Source: CAVSWT01 sp963731745 (GTDB lineage: Bacteria > Bacteroidota > Ignavibacteria > Ignavibacteriales > Ignavibacteriaceae). From it: DNA of 64,000 nucleotides. This document shows, one piece after another, positions 45,954 to 55,313 of this stretch; within the stretch, counting starts at the first letter, position 1; each line of letters opens with the position of its first letter. The notes beneath the pieces are model-generated. The model did not search any database and had not been told where the DNA came from. It worked only from the letters and a program-made list of their open reading frames with translations. Where the stretch lies: positions 186,001 through 250,000 of the forward strand of contig CAVSWT010000011.1 in assembly GCA_963731745.1 (NCBI GenBank), in the 5' to 3' direction. Both the position numbers and the translations under genes were made by a program.

Positions 45954-46197
45954 ATACTCCGCTATAATACATCATTTTGACATAAATCCCTGTGTAAAGG
46001 TTTAAACTAAAAGTAAGAAAGTAACTTTCGTTAATATTTAATAGAAACTTTTATGATTCATTTTAATCTAACTGATTATACTTATAAAAATAAACATTCT
46101 AGTTTTTTAATTATCTGATTAAACCAAAAATAATATGTTTGTGTCAAAGGGCTAAGACGTAAATAAAATCTTATTCAATAATAAAATGGAGCAACAA

Positions 46198-46705
46198 ATG
46201 AAACAGCGTAATGTAATTATAACTGCCGTTATCTTTGCAGCGAGTATTTTTGCTGTGTCAATCTCAGCACAGAATATGAATGGTCCAAAAAAAATGAAAG
46301 GTGAATTTGGATTAAAAAAGCTAAACTTAACAGATGCACAGCAAACTCAAATAGAAAAGCTAAGAATTGAGCATCAAAAAAAGATGGTCGATCTTCAAGC
46401 CGATTTAAAGAGAACAAGAAATCGGTTTAGAAGAAGCAACTTCTAGCAAAAACTTCGATGAATCAAATTTTATAAATGCGGTTCAAAATATTTCAAAGGC
46501 AAAAGACCAAATTGCTTTAGAAAGAGCGAATCATTTTGTTTCCATATATAAGCTTTTGGATGATACTCAAAAAGGACAATGGTTAAAAATGGGAAAAAGA
46601 ATGTTGATGATGAAAGGAATGAATGAAAGTCACGGAGGAATGATGAGGCATGATATGATGAGAGATCATAAAAATATGCCTCCGAATCCGGAAGATGAAA
46701 ATTAA
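46198..46705 (+). pseudogene. Spy/CpxP-like periplasmic protein, interrupted by a +1 frameshift
   Basis: Reading from the ATG at 46198 (GGAG site 6 bases upstream, better than the ATG at 46186) gives a signal peptide and the Spy-type repeat LNLTDAQQTQIEKLRIEHQK, then ends at 46446. The +1 frame from about 46411 continues with EQEIGLEEATSSKNFDESNF and IALERANHFVSIYKLLDDTQ, then a Met/His-rich end (ESHGGMMRHDMMRDHKNMP) to a stop at 46705. Removing one A near 46411 would restore one protein of about 169 residues. The Met/His tail suggests metal binding. It is divergent from the sigma-factor operon. Either a real frameshift or a sequence error. Confidence 0.7.
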
Positions 46706-46728
46706 TAGTCTCACTGAATATAAACCCA

Positions 46729-46758
46729 CAAAAGCTCACAGCAATGTGAGCTTTTTTT
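46729..46758 (+). terminator. Rho-independent terminator of the Spy-like gene
   Basis: AAAGCTCACA / TGTGAGCTTT with a GCAA loop, followed by a run of T. It lies 24 bases past the Spy-like stop. Confidence 0.88.
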
Positions 46759-46848
46759 ATTAATGTAATATTGCTTTATTTTAAATCACTGAGGGAATAA
46801 TAAATTTCAGTTAATTATAATTTCACATTAATTTAAAAGACAATTCGA

Positions 46849-48055
46849 ATGAATAAAATAATAATCAAATGTTTTTTGATAGCATTTTCCATAGCACCAT
46901 TTCTATTTTCACAAACAACACAAATCGATAATGAAATTGCTTTAGATTCAACTATAACTAAAGAGATTGTAAATGGATTAACTTATAAAAGAATTTTAAA
47001 TCTGCATGATTCACTATCTGCAAATGTTATTGAAATAGATTTAAATAAAAATATTTTTTTTATAGACGCAAGAAAAGCCGGCAACAAAATGGGTGACAGG
47101 GAAAAAACATCATCTATGGTAAAAAGATTTCAAGAACCCGGTCAAACGGTTTTAGCCGCTATTAACGCAGATTTTTTTAACATTCGTACCGGAGAAAACG
47201 AAAATAATTTAGTGATTGACGGAAAGATTGCTAAAGGAGTTTCAATAACGGATTCACCTTATGACACTTATAATAATGTTCACTCGCAATTTGCTGTAAC
47301 GTTTAACAATAAACCTTTAATTGAAAAATTTAATTTTAATGGTGAAATCGTCTATGGTACTAAAACATTGAAGATTAACCGGGTAAATTCATTTGCTGAC
47401 AGTAATTCAATAACCCTTTATAATAATTATCAAGGTGAAGCTACTCCTTCAGTTCCTAATAATTGGAGAATAGAAGAATTGGAACTTCAGCCAGTCGGAC
47501 AAAATGGAGATACAGTTATTTGTATAAAGGGCCAGAAAATTTATGAGAACGGAGGGAATAAAATTCCGCAAGATAATTATATACTTTCAATTAATAATTC
47601 AATGATAGAAAAATTTAATCATTGGGTTGGGGATAAAGATACATTAAAAATATTATTAGATTTTACGCCACCATATTGACAGTATTAGAACATTGGTCGG
47701 CGGCTGGCCAAGAATAATAGAAGACGGAATAAATTTGTTTGCTATAAAAGATTCAGTTGAAGGTACATTTTACAAATTTTCTGCGGTTAAACATCCTAGA
47801 TCCGGAATTGGATTTTCAAAAGACAGCACCAAAATTTATTTGGTCACAGTTGATGGAAGGCAAGAATCTATGTCCGGTATGTCTTTAAAAGAGTTTGCTG
47901 ATTTTATGATTTCGCAAGGATCTTACCAAGCATTAAATTTAGATGGCGGAGGTTCAACAACTATGGTTCTAAATGGTGAAGTTGTTAATTCACCTTCTGA
48001 TTCTGATGGTGAAAGGAAAGTTGGGAACTGTTTGGTAATCTCAATAAATAAATAA
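46849..48055 (+). pseudogene. Phosphodiester glycosidase (NAGPA-domain) protein, interrupted by a frameshift
   Basis: The first frame (46849-47679) has a signal peptide and the N-terminal NAGPA half with INADFFNIRTGENENNLVID, ending FTPPY. The next frame (to 48055) holds LVGGWPRIIEDG, HPRSGIGFSKDSTKIYLVTV and LNLDGGGSTTMVLNGE, which are the conserved C-terminal family motifs. Dropping one T at about 47677 joins them exactly (PPYDSIRTLVGGWPR), giving about 401 residues. The family removes or cleaves sugar-phosphodiester groups in the periplasm. The frameshift is a single-base insertion. Confidence 0.75.
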
Positions 48056-48095
48056 AATTTTTTGGCAGCTTTGGTTTTTCTGCGGACATCAATTT

Positions 48096-49046
48096 TTATA
48101 AATTCATTAAAATCTTTAGGAAGACATACATCGCCTCAAGATGGTCAACATGATCCGGGGCTGTATTTCCGGCAAATCCCATTATTTCAAAACTACCTTT
48201 TTTAGCATCGCTTAATTGCTGCATTCCAATTGGTCCCCAATTTAGGACAGGCTTTGCATGAATATTTAATTGTTTTAAAAGAAAATCAGCCGATTCAGTT
48301 GTACTTACAAAAGTTCCAGGGAATATTTCAGTATGTGTAAATAAAAATTTCTTCCCATCTTTTTGATTAACAGCGTCTTTAGCAAATCTAAGAAAAACAC
48401 TGTATGCGGTTGAATCTATTTTACCACCTTCGTATAAAACTTTTTCTTCCGGAATATAACTAGCATGCAAACCATCAAGCAATAAAATTCCGGAAACTGC
48501 TTGATAATTTTTTTCACTGCTAAGAATTTTCTTTACAGCTCCATAACCTGCACTGAAACCGCTTAATATTATATTATTGATTTTTAGATCGTGATTTAAA
48601 TTTCTCGAGAATCCTTTTTTAATTATATCAATTATATGCAAGAACAAAGTAGAATCTTCAAATTGGTTATAATATACTTTTGAACCGGTACCAAGGTTTA
48701 TTATTGCGGCAATAAAATTTTTATCTTGCTTATCAACCGCGTACTTCACAGGTATTGAACTGCCATGAAAGTGTATAAGAAGATTTACCTCTTTTGCTTC
48801 TTGAGATTTTACGGGTATATATACTTCAATGGGTGCTTTTAAAATGTCGAAAATTTTATAATCTATTCCGTCAAATGGGACTTTATTAATCCGTTCATGT
48901 TTCCGTACATTTTCAATCATCGGAGAAGGATTTTGACGAGCAACTTTCTTACTATCTTCCTGTGAGTGCACACTTTTTACAAATACAAAGAAGAAGAATA
49001 CAATAGAATAAAATAAATAGAATTTATTTAATCCATTTTTTTTCAA
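48096..49046 (-). CDS. Exported alpha/beta-hydrolase-like protein
   Basis: 316 residues, with a signal peptide (LFYSIVFFFFVFVKSVHS). The hydrolase fold is visible: VNLLIHFHGSSIPVKYA (oxyanion region), IILSGFSAGYGAVKKIL (nucleophile elbow GxSxG), GILLLDGLHASY, and DHVDHLEAMYVFLKILM with the candidate catalytic His. Substrate unknown, likely an ester. Independent gene with about 159 empty bases upstream. It converges with the glycosidase gene. Confidence 0.75.
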   Translation of the reverse strand: MKKNGLNKFYLFYSIVFFFFVFVKSVHSQEDSKKVARQNPSPMIENVRKHERINKVPFDGIDYKIFDILKAPIEVYIPVKSQEAKEVNLLIHFHGSSIPVKYAVDKQDKNFIAAIINLGTGSKVYYNQFEDSTLFLHIIDIIKKGFSRNLNHDLKINNIILSGFSAGYGAVKKILSSEKNYQAVSGILLLDGLHASYIPEEKVLYEGGKIDSTAYSVFLRFAKDAVNQKDGKKFLFTHTEIFPGTFVSTTESADFLLKQLNIHAKPVLNWGPIGMQQLSDAKKGSFEIMGFAGNTAPDHVDHLEAMYVFLKILMNL

Positions 49047-49205
49047 TACAAATTCTTTAATTTTTTAATAATTGAAAATTAGTATTTGATCGTTAAGATT
49101 TTGATTGAGTATTAAAGTAATGATTGTCAAAATAAATTAACAATAATAAATTATCGGCATTTCAAATAATTTTAATTGTAAGTTTTCCATCACTGGTTAT
49201 TAAAA

Positions 49206-49916
49206 TTATTTTTTAGGATTGGTTGGCCTCAAATCAATTTCACTCATCAATGCAGTTACTGGTAATTTCATAATTGCTGACACGGCGTGAGCAACATCTT
49301 CTATATGTAAAATGAAATCTTTTCTGTTTGTCTGAAGTCCGCTCCCGAATTCAGTATAAACAGAACCTGGACAAATTGCCGCAACTCGAATATCATACTG
49401 CCTTACTTCAAGCATTAAAGATCGTGTAAATCCTAACAACGCATGTTTTGTAGCTGAATACATCGTTCCGCCGACAAATGAATTTTTTCCGGCAAGTGAA
49501 GCAATATTAATAATAGAACCGCTTTTTCTTTCTATCATTCCGTTTATAACCGCTTTTGTGAAATTATAAACTCCATAAATGTTCGTATCAACTTGAGTCT
49601 TGAACTCATCTAAAGTAGAATCAACAAATGGTTTTAAAATTCCAATTCCTGCATTATTAATTAAATTATCAATTTTATTATATTTTTTTTCAATATCTTT
49701 TATAGAATTGTTAACAAAATCAACGTCATTAACATCGCCGGCATAAAAATTACATTCAACACCTTTATCATTAATTTCTTTCTGCACTTTTTTTAAGGCA
49801 TCAACATCTCTTCCAAAAATCATAACATCATGATTTTCTTCGGCTAATTTTAATGCAATTCCATATCCAATTCCCCTGCTGGCTCCTGTTACAATTGATA
49901 AATCTTTTTTGTTCAT
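49206..49916 (-). CDS. Short-chain dehydrogenase/reductase, biopterin operon
   Basis: 236 residues of the classical SDR family: NADP-binding TGASRGIGYGIALKL at residues 9-23, LINNAGIGILKPF in the middle, and the Ser / Tyr-x3-Lys site in IINIASLAGK and GTMYSATKHALLGFTRSL. Ends in MSEIDLRPTNPKK. It is the last of four overlapping genes that also encode GTP cyclohydrolase I and a 6-pyruvoyl-tetrahydropterin synthase, so it is a good candidate for a pterin ketone reductase. An ordinary ketoacyl reductase role is the alternative. Confidence 0.85.
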   Translation of the reverse strand: MNKKDLSIVTGASRGIGYGIALKLAEENHDVMIFGRDVDALKKVQKEINDKGVECNFYAGDVNDVDFVNNSIKDIEKKYNKIDNLINNAGIGILKPFVDSTLDEFKTQVDTNIYGVYNFTKAVINGMIERKSGSIINIASLAGKNSFVGGTMYSATKHALLGFTRSLMLEVRQYDIRVAAICPGSVYTEFGSGLQTNRKDFILHIEDVAHAVSAIMKLPVTALMSEIDLRPTNPKK

Positions 49917-50629
49917 TATAAATCTCCTTGAATTGGCCTAACAACAATTTCTTCGCTGACCAGATTTCCTTTTTGCAAATATGCCCAAACTAAAATTTGA
50001 GCTATGTCCTCCGGCTGCATCATTCTTTCACTATTTTGGGCTCTAATTTCTTTTGACCACATTGAAGTTTGAGTAGCGCCGGGGACGATGTTAATTATTT
50101 TTATCTTCTTTTCACGAACTTCTTCCCTTAAAACATTTGTGTAACCAAGCAGTCCCATTTTTGCAGCGGTATAAAGACTGCTTTGAGTTAAAACTTTTTT
50201 TGCTGCAATTGAAAGTATATTTATTATAGTTCCTCCGCCTTGTTCAATCATATGCGGTAAAACATATTTTATGGTATAGATTGAACCGAGCAAGTTTGTA
50301 TTAATTATATCATCAATTTCATTAGTTGAATTATCAACTGCACTTTTAAATGAAGTTATGCCGGCATTGTTTATCAGGCAGTCAATTTTATATTCAGCTA
50401 AAATCTTCTTTACGGTTTGATCAACATTTGCAGATGAAGCAACGTTACATGGGAAAATATTCACATTTAAATTTTCTTTTTCTAATTCTTTATTTAGTCT
50501 TTCAAGTTCGATTGTTCTTCTTGCTGAGACAAAAACATTAGTCCCTATTTTAGCAAATTCAATTGCCGCTGCTCTGCCAATACCTGAACTTGCGCCTGTA
50601 ATCCATATTCCTGATTTAGATTTTGCCAT
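49916..50629 (-). CDS. Sepiapterin-reductase-like short-chain dehydrogenase
   Basis: 237 residues: ITGASSGIGRAAAIEFAK cofactor motif, NNAGITSFKSAVDNS, and catalytic Ser/Tyr/Lys in NILSIAAK and SSLYTAAKMGLLGYT. The end, GATQTSMWSKE, MMQPEDIAQILVWAYLQ and SEEIVVRPIQGD, resembles what I recall of the Chlorobium tepidum sepiapterin reductase (an SDR that makes L-threo-tetrahydrobiopterin). The start overlaps the folE stop by 1 base. Assignment rests on recall and context. Confidence 0.7.
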   Translation of the reverse strand: MAKSKSGIWITGASSGIGRAAAIEFAKIGTNVFVSARRTIELERLNKELEKENLNVNIFPCNVASSANVDQTVKKILAEYKIDCLINNAGITSFKSAVDNSTNEIDDIINTNLLGSIYTIKYVLPHMIEQGGGTIINILSIAAKKVLTQSSLYTAAKMGLLGYTNVLREEVREKKIKIINIVPGATQTSMWSKEIRAQNSERMMQPEDIAQILVWAYLQKGNLVSEEIVVRPIQGDL

Positions 50630-51201
50630 TATATATTCTTGCTTGAAACTAAATTTAAAAATTCTCCTCTTGTTCTAGCATCGTCTTTAAAAGTCCCATG
50701 CATTGCACTAGCTGTAGCTGAAGAGTTTTGTTTTTCAACCCCGCGCATCATCATGCACATATGAAATGCTTCCGAGACCACTGCAACGCCTTGAGGTTCT
50801 AAATATTTATTTATTGTATCCGCAATTTGCTGCGTCATTCTTTCCTGCACTTGCAGACGTCTTGCAAAAACTTCAACAATTCTCGGAACTTTACTTAAGC
50901 CGACAATTTTTCCATTTGGTATATACGCAATGTGAATCTTACCGTAAAATGGCAGCATATGATGTTCACACAAACTATAAAAATCTATATTTTTTACTAA
51001 TACCATCTCGTCATATTTTTCATTAAATATTGCACCATTTAAAACTTCTTCAATATTTTTATTGTAGCCTGAAGTTAAAAATTCATAAGCATTTGCAAGG
51101 CGCTTGGGTGTACTTTTTAAGCCTTCCCGATTTGGATCTTCTCCAATTTCATTTAACAAATCAACTATTAAAGATTGTACTCTCTCATTGTTCAATTTCA
51201 T
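50629..51201 (-). CDS. folE: GTP cyclohydrolase I
   Basis: 190 residues of type IA: the zinc and catalytic residues are in FYSLCEHHMLPFYGKIHIAY and HMCMMMRGVEKQNSSATASA, with GLSKVPRIVEVFARRLQVQE between. It converts GTP to dihydroneopterin triphosphate, the first step of folate and biopterin synthesis. The start overlaps the end of the synthase gene by 4 bases. Confidence 0.96.
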   Translation of the reverse strand: MKLNNERVQSLIVDLLNEIGEDPNREGLKSTPKRLANAYEFLTSGYNKNIEEVLNGAIFNEKYDEMVLVKNIDFYSLCEHHMLPFYGKIHIAYIPNGKIVGLSKVPRIVEVFARRLQVQERMTQQIADTINKYLEPQGVAVVSEAFHMCMMMRGVEKQNSSATASAMHGTFKDDARTRGEFLNLVSSKNI

Positions 51202-51605
51202 TCTCCTTTGTATTCAAAATAATTATTTTCCGTTTCATATAACTTAACCGAATAAAGTTTGCCATTTGGAATTTTGTCAGCAAGCTGCCGCCATATCGCT
51301 ACAGTTATGTTTTCGGACGTGGGGATAATCCCTTTCATAAAATCAGTATCAATATTTAAATTTTTATGATCTACTTTTTCAATTACGTTTTCTCTAATTA
51401 TCTCTTTGAGCTTTTGGATATTCAACACAAATCCTGTTGTTGGATCAATATTGCCTGCAACAACAACTTCCAAAGTATAGTTATGGCCGTGCCAATTTGG
51501 ATTACTGCATTTGCCAAACATCTTTTCATTTTCTTCGTCGGTTAAGTTCGGAAGAAATAATCGATGAGCAGCACTAAAATTTTCTCGTCGTGTTAAATAC
51601 AACAT
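51198..51605 (-). CDS. 6-pyruvoyl-tetrahydropterin synthase (PTPS), QueD-family fold
   Basis: 135 residues. The zinc ligands are in NFSAAHRL and HGHNYTLEVVV; the Cys lies five residues ahead of the HGH, in GKCSNPNWHGH, the spacing of animal-type PTPS, whereas QueD of E. coli has a three-residue gap. DHKNLNIDTDFM and KLYETENNYFEYKGE complete the family pattern and also follow animal PTPS closely. It would turn dihydroneopterin triphosphate into 6-pyruvoyl-tetrahydropterin. The direct overlap with folE and two SDR genes supports a biopterin role; queuosine synthesis is the alternative. Confidence 0.78.
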   Translation of the reverse strand: MLYLTRRENFSAAHRLFLPNLTDEENEKMFGKCSNPNWHGHNYTLEVVVAGNIDPTTGFVLNIQKLKEIIRENVIEKVDHKNLNIDTDFMKGIIPTSENITVAIWRQLADKIPNGKLYSVKLYETENNYFEYKGE

Positions 51606-51630
51606 TTTTTTTATTCTTAATTATAAATTG

Positions 51631-52104
51631 TTAATTGCTTAAGGCTTCAATTACTTCTTGGTTATGATTAGGAACTTTAACTTTGGAAAAGATCTTTTTT
51701 ATTTTTCCATCGCCGTCTATTATAAATGTCGTTCTTTCCACGCCCATATACTTTCTTCCATACATACTTTTTTCTTTCCAGACTCCATATTTCTCTACAA
51801 CTTCTTTATTCTCATCAGCTAAAAGAGTAAATGGCAAATCATATTTATCAGCAAACTTTTTATGCGATGCAGCTGAATCCGGACTTACTCCCAAAATTAC
51901 CGCGTTTACATTTTTAAATTTTGGAAATGCGTCTCTAAAATTACATGCCTCAGCGGTGCAGCCTGAGGTATTGTCTTTCGGATAAAAATATAATATCACA
52001 TTTTTCCCTTTATAATCATTTAGTGAATGTAATTCACCATTTTGATCTTTTAATTTAAACGCAGGTGCTTTTTTTCCTTCTTCCAACATAAACTTTTCTC
52101 CCAA
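51631..52104 (-). CDS. bcp: Thiol peroxidase of the Bcp/PrxQ type
   Basis: 157 residues, peroxiredoxin fold. DNTSGCTAEACNFRD holds the peroxidatic Cys and a second Cys five residues later, as in Bcp. FYPKDN and GVERTTFIIDGDGKI are also typical. It reduces peroxides using thioredoxin. Second peroxiredoxin of the operon. Confidence 0.92.
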   Translation of the reverse strand: MGEKFMLEEGKKAPAFKLKDQNGELHSLNDYKGKNVILYFYPKDNTSGCTAEACNFRDAFPKFKNVNAVILGVSPDSAASHKKFADKYDLPFTLLADENKEVVEKYGVWKEKSMYGRKYMGVERTTFIIDGDGKIKKIFSKVKVPNHNQEVIEALSN

Positions 52105-52113
52105 ATTATATTA

Positions 52114-52434
52114 TTAATAAAGCGGAACTGTGTTGTCTATTTCTTTACTCCAAGCATCAATTCCTCCATCAAGATTAAATATTTCATTAAAACCTAATGA
52201 CTGAAGATATTGGCAGGCCTGGTAACTTCTTATTCCATGGTGGCAATAAATAACAATTTTTTTTGTACTGTCCAGGCCGGACGCATATTTACTAAATGCT
52301 CCCAATGGGATCAATTCAGAATTTTCCAATTTTGCGAATTGATGTTCCCAATTTTCACGAACGTCAATTAATTGAATGTTCTCTTTAGCATCAAACCAGG
52401 CTTTCAATTCTCCAGGTTTTAATTGTGTAATCAT
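52114..52434 (-). CDS. Rhodanese-domain sulfurtransferase
   Basis: 106 residues, single rhodanese domain: IQLIDVRENWEHQFA and the active-site loop IVIYCHHGIRSYQA with its Cys, then LDGGIDAWSKEID. It carries sulfane sulfur on that Cys. Sits between two peroxiredoxin genes, 9 and 17 bases away. Confidence 0.92.
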   Translation of the reverse strand: MITQLKPGELKAWFDAKENIQLIDVRENWEHQFAKLENSELIPLGAFSKYASGLDSTKKIVIYCHHGIRSYQACQYLQSLGFNEIFNLDGGIDAWSKEIDNTVPLY

Positions 52435-52451
52435 TCGTATTTCATTTTAAT

Positions 52452-52922
52452 TTATTGTAAAGATTTTTTTATATTTTCATAATTAGGCTGATCGCCCGGC
52501 GACGGACAAATTTCGATATACTTAATTTTAAAATCTTCTCCAATTACAAAAGCAGATCTCTTCGCAACACCTTTATAATCATATTTACCGGGAGAAAATA
52601 TTTCATATAGAGAATCGTATTTCGGTGCAACTTCTTTATTGAAATCACTAAGCAAAGGGAAATTTAAATTATTTACTTCGGTCCAAAGCCTTAATGCATA
52701 ATGACTATCAACACTTATTCCCAACACTTGTGCTTTTAACGACTCGTATTGCTTAATATTATCTCTCATTTCACACATTTCTTTAGTGCAAACAGAAGAA
52801 TTTGCAAAGGGGAAAAATAAAATCACCACTTTTTTATTTTTGAAATCATGAAGAGATAATTTGCTTCCATCGGTATTTATTAATGTAAAATCCGGCGCAA
52901 TATCTCCAACTTTTAAAGACAT
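52452..52922 (-). CDS. Peroxiredoxin (AhpC/TSA superfamily)
   Basis: 156 residues: IAPDFTLINTDGSKLSLHDF at the start and FANSSVCTKEMCEMRDN with the peroxidatic Cys and a second Cys five residues later. Heads the minus-strand operon that ends with the pterin genes. It probably uses thioredoxin. Confidence 0.88.
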   Translation of the reverse strand: MSLKVGDIAPDFTLINTDGSKLSLHDFKNKKVVILFFPFANSSVCTKEMCEMRDNIKQYESLKAQVLGISVDSHYALRLWTEVNNLNFPLLSDFNKEVAPKYDSLYEIFSPGKYDYKGVAKRSAFVIGEDFKIKYIEICPSPGDQPNYENIKKSLQ

Positions 52923-53153
52923 CGTAAATCCTTGGAATTTTTTTTTGTGAATAATTTAAAATTAGCTAATTATCTGTGTTCAACCAAATAAATCAAGCAA
53001 GTCATATTCTTAAAATAATTAATTATGATATATCCAACATTCCCTTCATTTTGAATTAGCCAAAGGTTGAAAATAATTAATAAAATTTCTGCTAATTATT
53101 AATATAATATTTCATAAATTCATGACTGAAAAATTAATTTTGTCTCTTACAAA

Positions 53154-54059
53154 ATGCTTGTTGTTAATAATCTAAAAAAAGAATTTAAAAACGTAACTGC
53201 TGTTGATAATATTTCTTTTTCTGTAGAAGAAGGAAAAATATTTGGGATGCTCGGCCCAAATGGTGCAGGCAAAACCACAACAATTCGAGCAGTCTTAAAC
53301 ATCATAAAACCAACTTCCGGGGAAATAACTTTTAATGGAAAACCCATTGCCGAAGAATTTTTTAATATTATCGGTTACCTTCCTGAAGAAAGAGGCTTAT
53401 ATAAAAAAAGTAAAGTGATTGATGTTATTCTTTATTTTGCTGAATTAAAAAGCATGACAAAATCTTCTGCTATGGAACAAGCAAATTTGTGGATGGAAAA
53501 ACTTGAGTTGCGTGGTGCTGCAAATAAAAAAGTAGAAGAACTTTCCAAAGGCAATCAACAGAAAGTACAGTTTATAACATCAGTAATTCACAATCCAAAG
53601 CTGCTGATTTTAGATGAGCCTTTTACTGGTTTTGATCCAATCAATCAGCAGCTGATTAAAGAAATGATTCTTTCATTTGCAACTGCGGGAAAAATAATTA
53701 TTCTTTCAACTCATCAAATGGAAACTGCTGAAAAACTTTGTTCAGAAATATTTTTAATAAACAATGGAAAGAAAGTTGTCAGCGGAAGTGTTTCTCAAAT
53801 TAAAAAAAGATTCGGCAGTAATAACATTAAATTGGAATATGAAGGAAATGGAAATTTAATTAATAATCTTTCTTCAGTCATTCATATAGACAATTACAGT
53901 AATTATGCAGAAATACAATTAAAAGAAAATGTTGAACCGTATGAATTTTTAAGATCAATAGTTGACAAAATTAAAGTAAAGCATTTTTCAGTTGTGGAGC
54001 CGACGCTTCATAAAATTTTTATTGATGTTATTCATAAGAATATCCCAGTTAAAGAATGA
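53154..54059 (+). CDS. ABC transporter ATP-binding protein (NatA type)
   Basis: 301 residues. Walker A GPNGAGKTTTIRAV, signature LSKGNQQKVQF, Walker B LLILDEPFTGFDP and STHQMETAEKLC switch. The C-terminal extension of about 80 residues is as in the CcmA/NatA sub-family. The start follows a weak leader; it shares a 231-base divergent gap with the peroxiredoxin operon. It overlaps the permease by 4 bases. Confidence 0.94.
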   Translation: MLVVNNLKKEFKNVTAVDNISFSVEEGKIFGMLGPNGAGKTTTIRAVLNIIKPTSGEITFNGKPIAEEFFNIIGYLPEERGLYKKSKVIDVILYFAELKSMTKSSAMEQANLWMEKLELRGAANKKVEELSKGNQQKVQFITSVIHNPKLLILDEPFTGFDPINQQLIKEMILSFATAGKIIILSTHQMETAEKLCSEIFLINNGKKVVSGSVSQIKKRFGSNNIKLEYEGNGNLINNLSSVIHIDNYSNYAEIQLKENVEPYEFLRSIVDKIKVKHFSVVEPTLHKIFIDVIHKNIPVKE

Positions 54060-55300
54060 AAAAAATTTTAATAATTGCCAGGTGGGAATTTCTTGAAAAA
54101 ATAAAAACCAAAGCGTTTTTGATTTCAATTATATTAACTCCGATAATACTTATAACATTTTCGCTAGCCCCAACTCTTCTTTCAAACGAACAAGCCGAAC
54201 ATACTAAAGCAATAGGCATTATAGATACTTCAACTGTATACATTGACAAAATGATTTTTGAAATGTCCAAATATGAAATTGAAAATCATTTGCCAAATTA
54301 TATTCTGATAAATCTGACCAACAAACGACTGAGTCTGGATTCATTAAAACATGCTGCTGACGATGCTGTGTTTAGGAATAAAATTGATGGCTGCATATTA
54401 ATCCTGAACAGCGGAACAGATTCAGTGAAATTAGAATATAGAACACAAAGTGTTGGAAATTTTAAAGATGAAGATAGAATTGAATCGGCATTTAATAAAA
54501 TCAGGGTTGCACTTAAACTTCAAGAGCAAAAAGTTAAACCCGCTGTAATTCAGCTTATATCAAAAAAAATAGAATTAACTCAAATAAAAATCGAAAAAAA
54601 TGGCAAAGAAGGTAAAGCGGATTTTTTAACAATATTTTTCTCGTCTTTTATTTTTATTCTTTTATTAATGATGATGACAATCTATTCCGGCCAAATGCTG
54701 ATTAGGAGTTTGATAGAAGAAAAATCTAATCGATTAATTGAGATACTTATTTCAAGCTGTACAACTGAAGAATTACTTACTGGTAAAATTTTTGGTTTAA
54801 GTCTGCTCGGCTTGTTCCAAATTTTTATTTGGTCTGTAATTGGATTATCATTGGCAGGCAGCTCACTTATCCCAATTTCCGCATTTGATCACCTTTTTAT
54901 TTTATTAATTTATTTTTTAATGGGATTTATTTTTTATTCAGCCATATTCGTCGGGGTTGGTTCAATGGTTTCAACTGAGCAGGAAGCTCAACAAATAACA
55001 AGCTATTTAAATTTGTTTATTATTTTACCGGTGGTTTTAGCAGTGCCTGCAATTCAAAACCCCAATTCCTTATTAGTAAGTATTTTGTCGTATATTCCTT
55101 TTACACTTCCATCAATAATGCTAATTCGCATAAACACAATCCCTATTCCGATGTGGGAAATTTTATTTACGGTTACTATAATGCTTGGCTCCATTTATTT
55201 CGTAATATTAGTATCTGCCAAAATTTTTAAGATAGGAATTTTATCTTACGGTAAAAGGCCGTCATTAAGAGAATTAACCGAATGGATACGATCAAAATAA
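54056..55300 (+). CDS. ABC-2 type permease (NatB type)
   Basis: 414 residues. TM1 at about 19-40, a large outside domain (about 45-190), then five more helices: FLTIFFSSFIFILLLMMMTI, IFGLSLLGLFQIFIWSVIGL, FILLIYFLMGFIFYSAIFVG and so on. SLIEEKSNRLIEILISSCTT is the NatB signature. Pairs with the ATPase to form a Na+ or drug exporter. Confidence 0.88.
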   Translation: MKKILIIARWEFLEKIKTKAFLISIILTPIILITFSLAPTLLSNEQAEHTKAIGIIDTSTVYIDKMIFEMSKYEIENHLPNYILINLTNKRLSLDSLKHAADDAVFRNKIDGCILILNSGTDSVKLEYRTQSVGNFKDEDRIESAFNKIRVALKLQEQKVKPAVIQLISKKIELTQIKIEKNGKEGKADFLTIFFSSFIFILLLMMMTIYSGQMLIRSLIEEKSNRLIEILISSCTTEELLTGKIFGLSLLGLFQIFIWSVIGLSLAGSSLIPISAFDHLFILLIYFLMGFIFYSAIFVGVGSMVSTEQEAQQITSYLNLFIILPVVLAVPAIQNPNSLLVSILSYIPFTLPSIMLIRINTIPIPMWEILFTVTIMLGSIYFVILVSAKIFKIGILSYGKRPSLRELTEWIRSK

Positions 55301-55313
55301 AATTAAAGAATAA

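Noticed and set aside
46405..46420. Programmed ribosomal frameshift in the Spy-like gene
   Set aside because: There is no slippery heptamer and no downstream pseudoknot that I can see; a plain one-base insertion explains it.
51198..51605. QueD (queuosine) assignment for the PTPS-like protein
   Set aside because: The Cys-to-HGH spacing and the overlap with folE and SDR genes favour a biopterin role, though QueD is not excluded.
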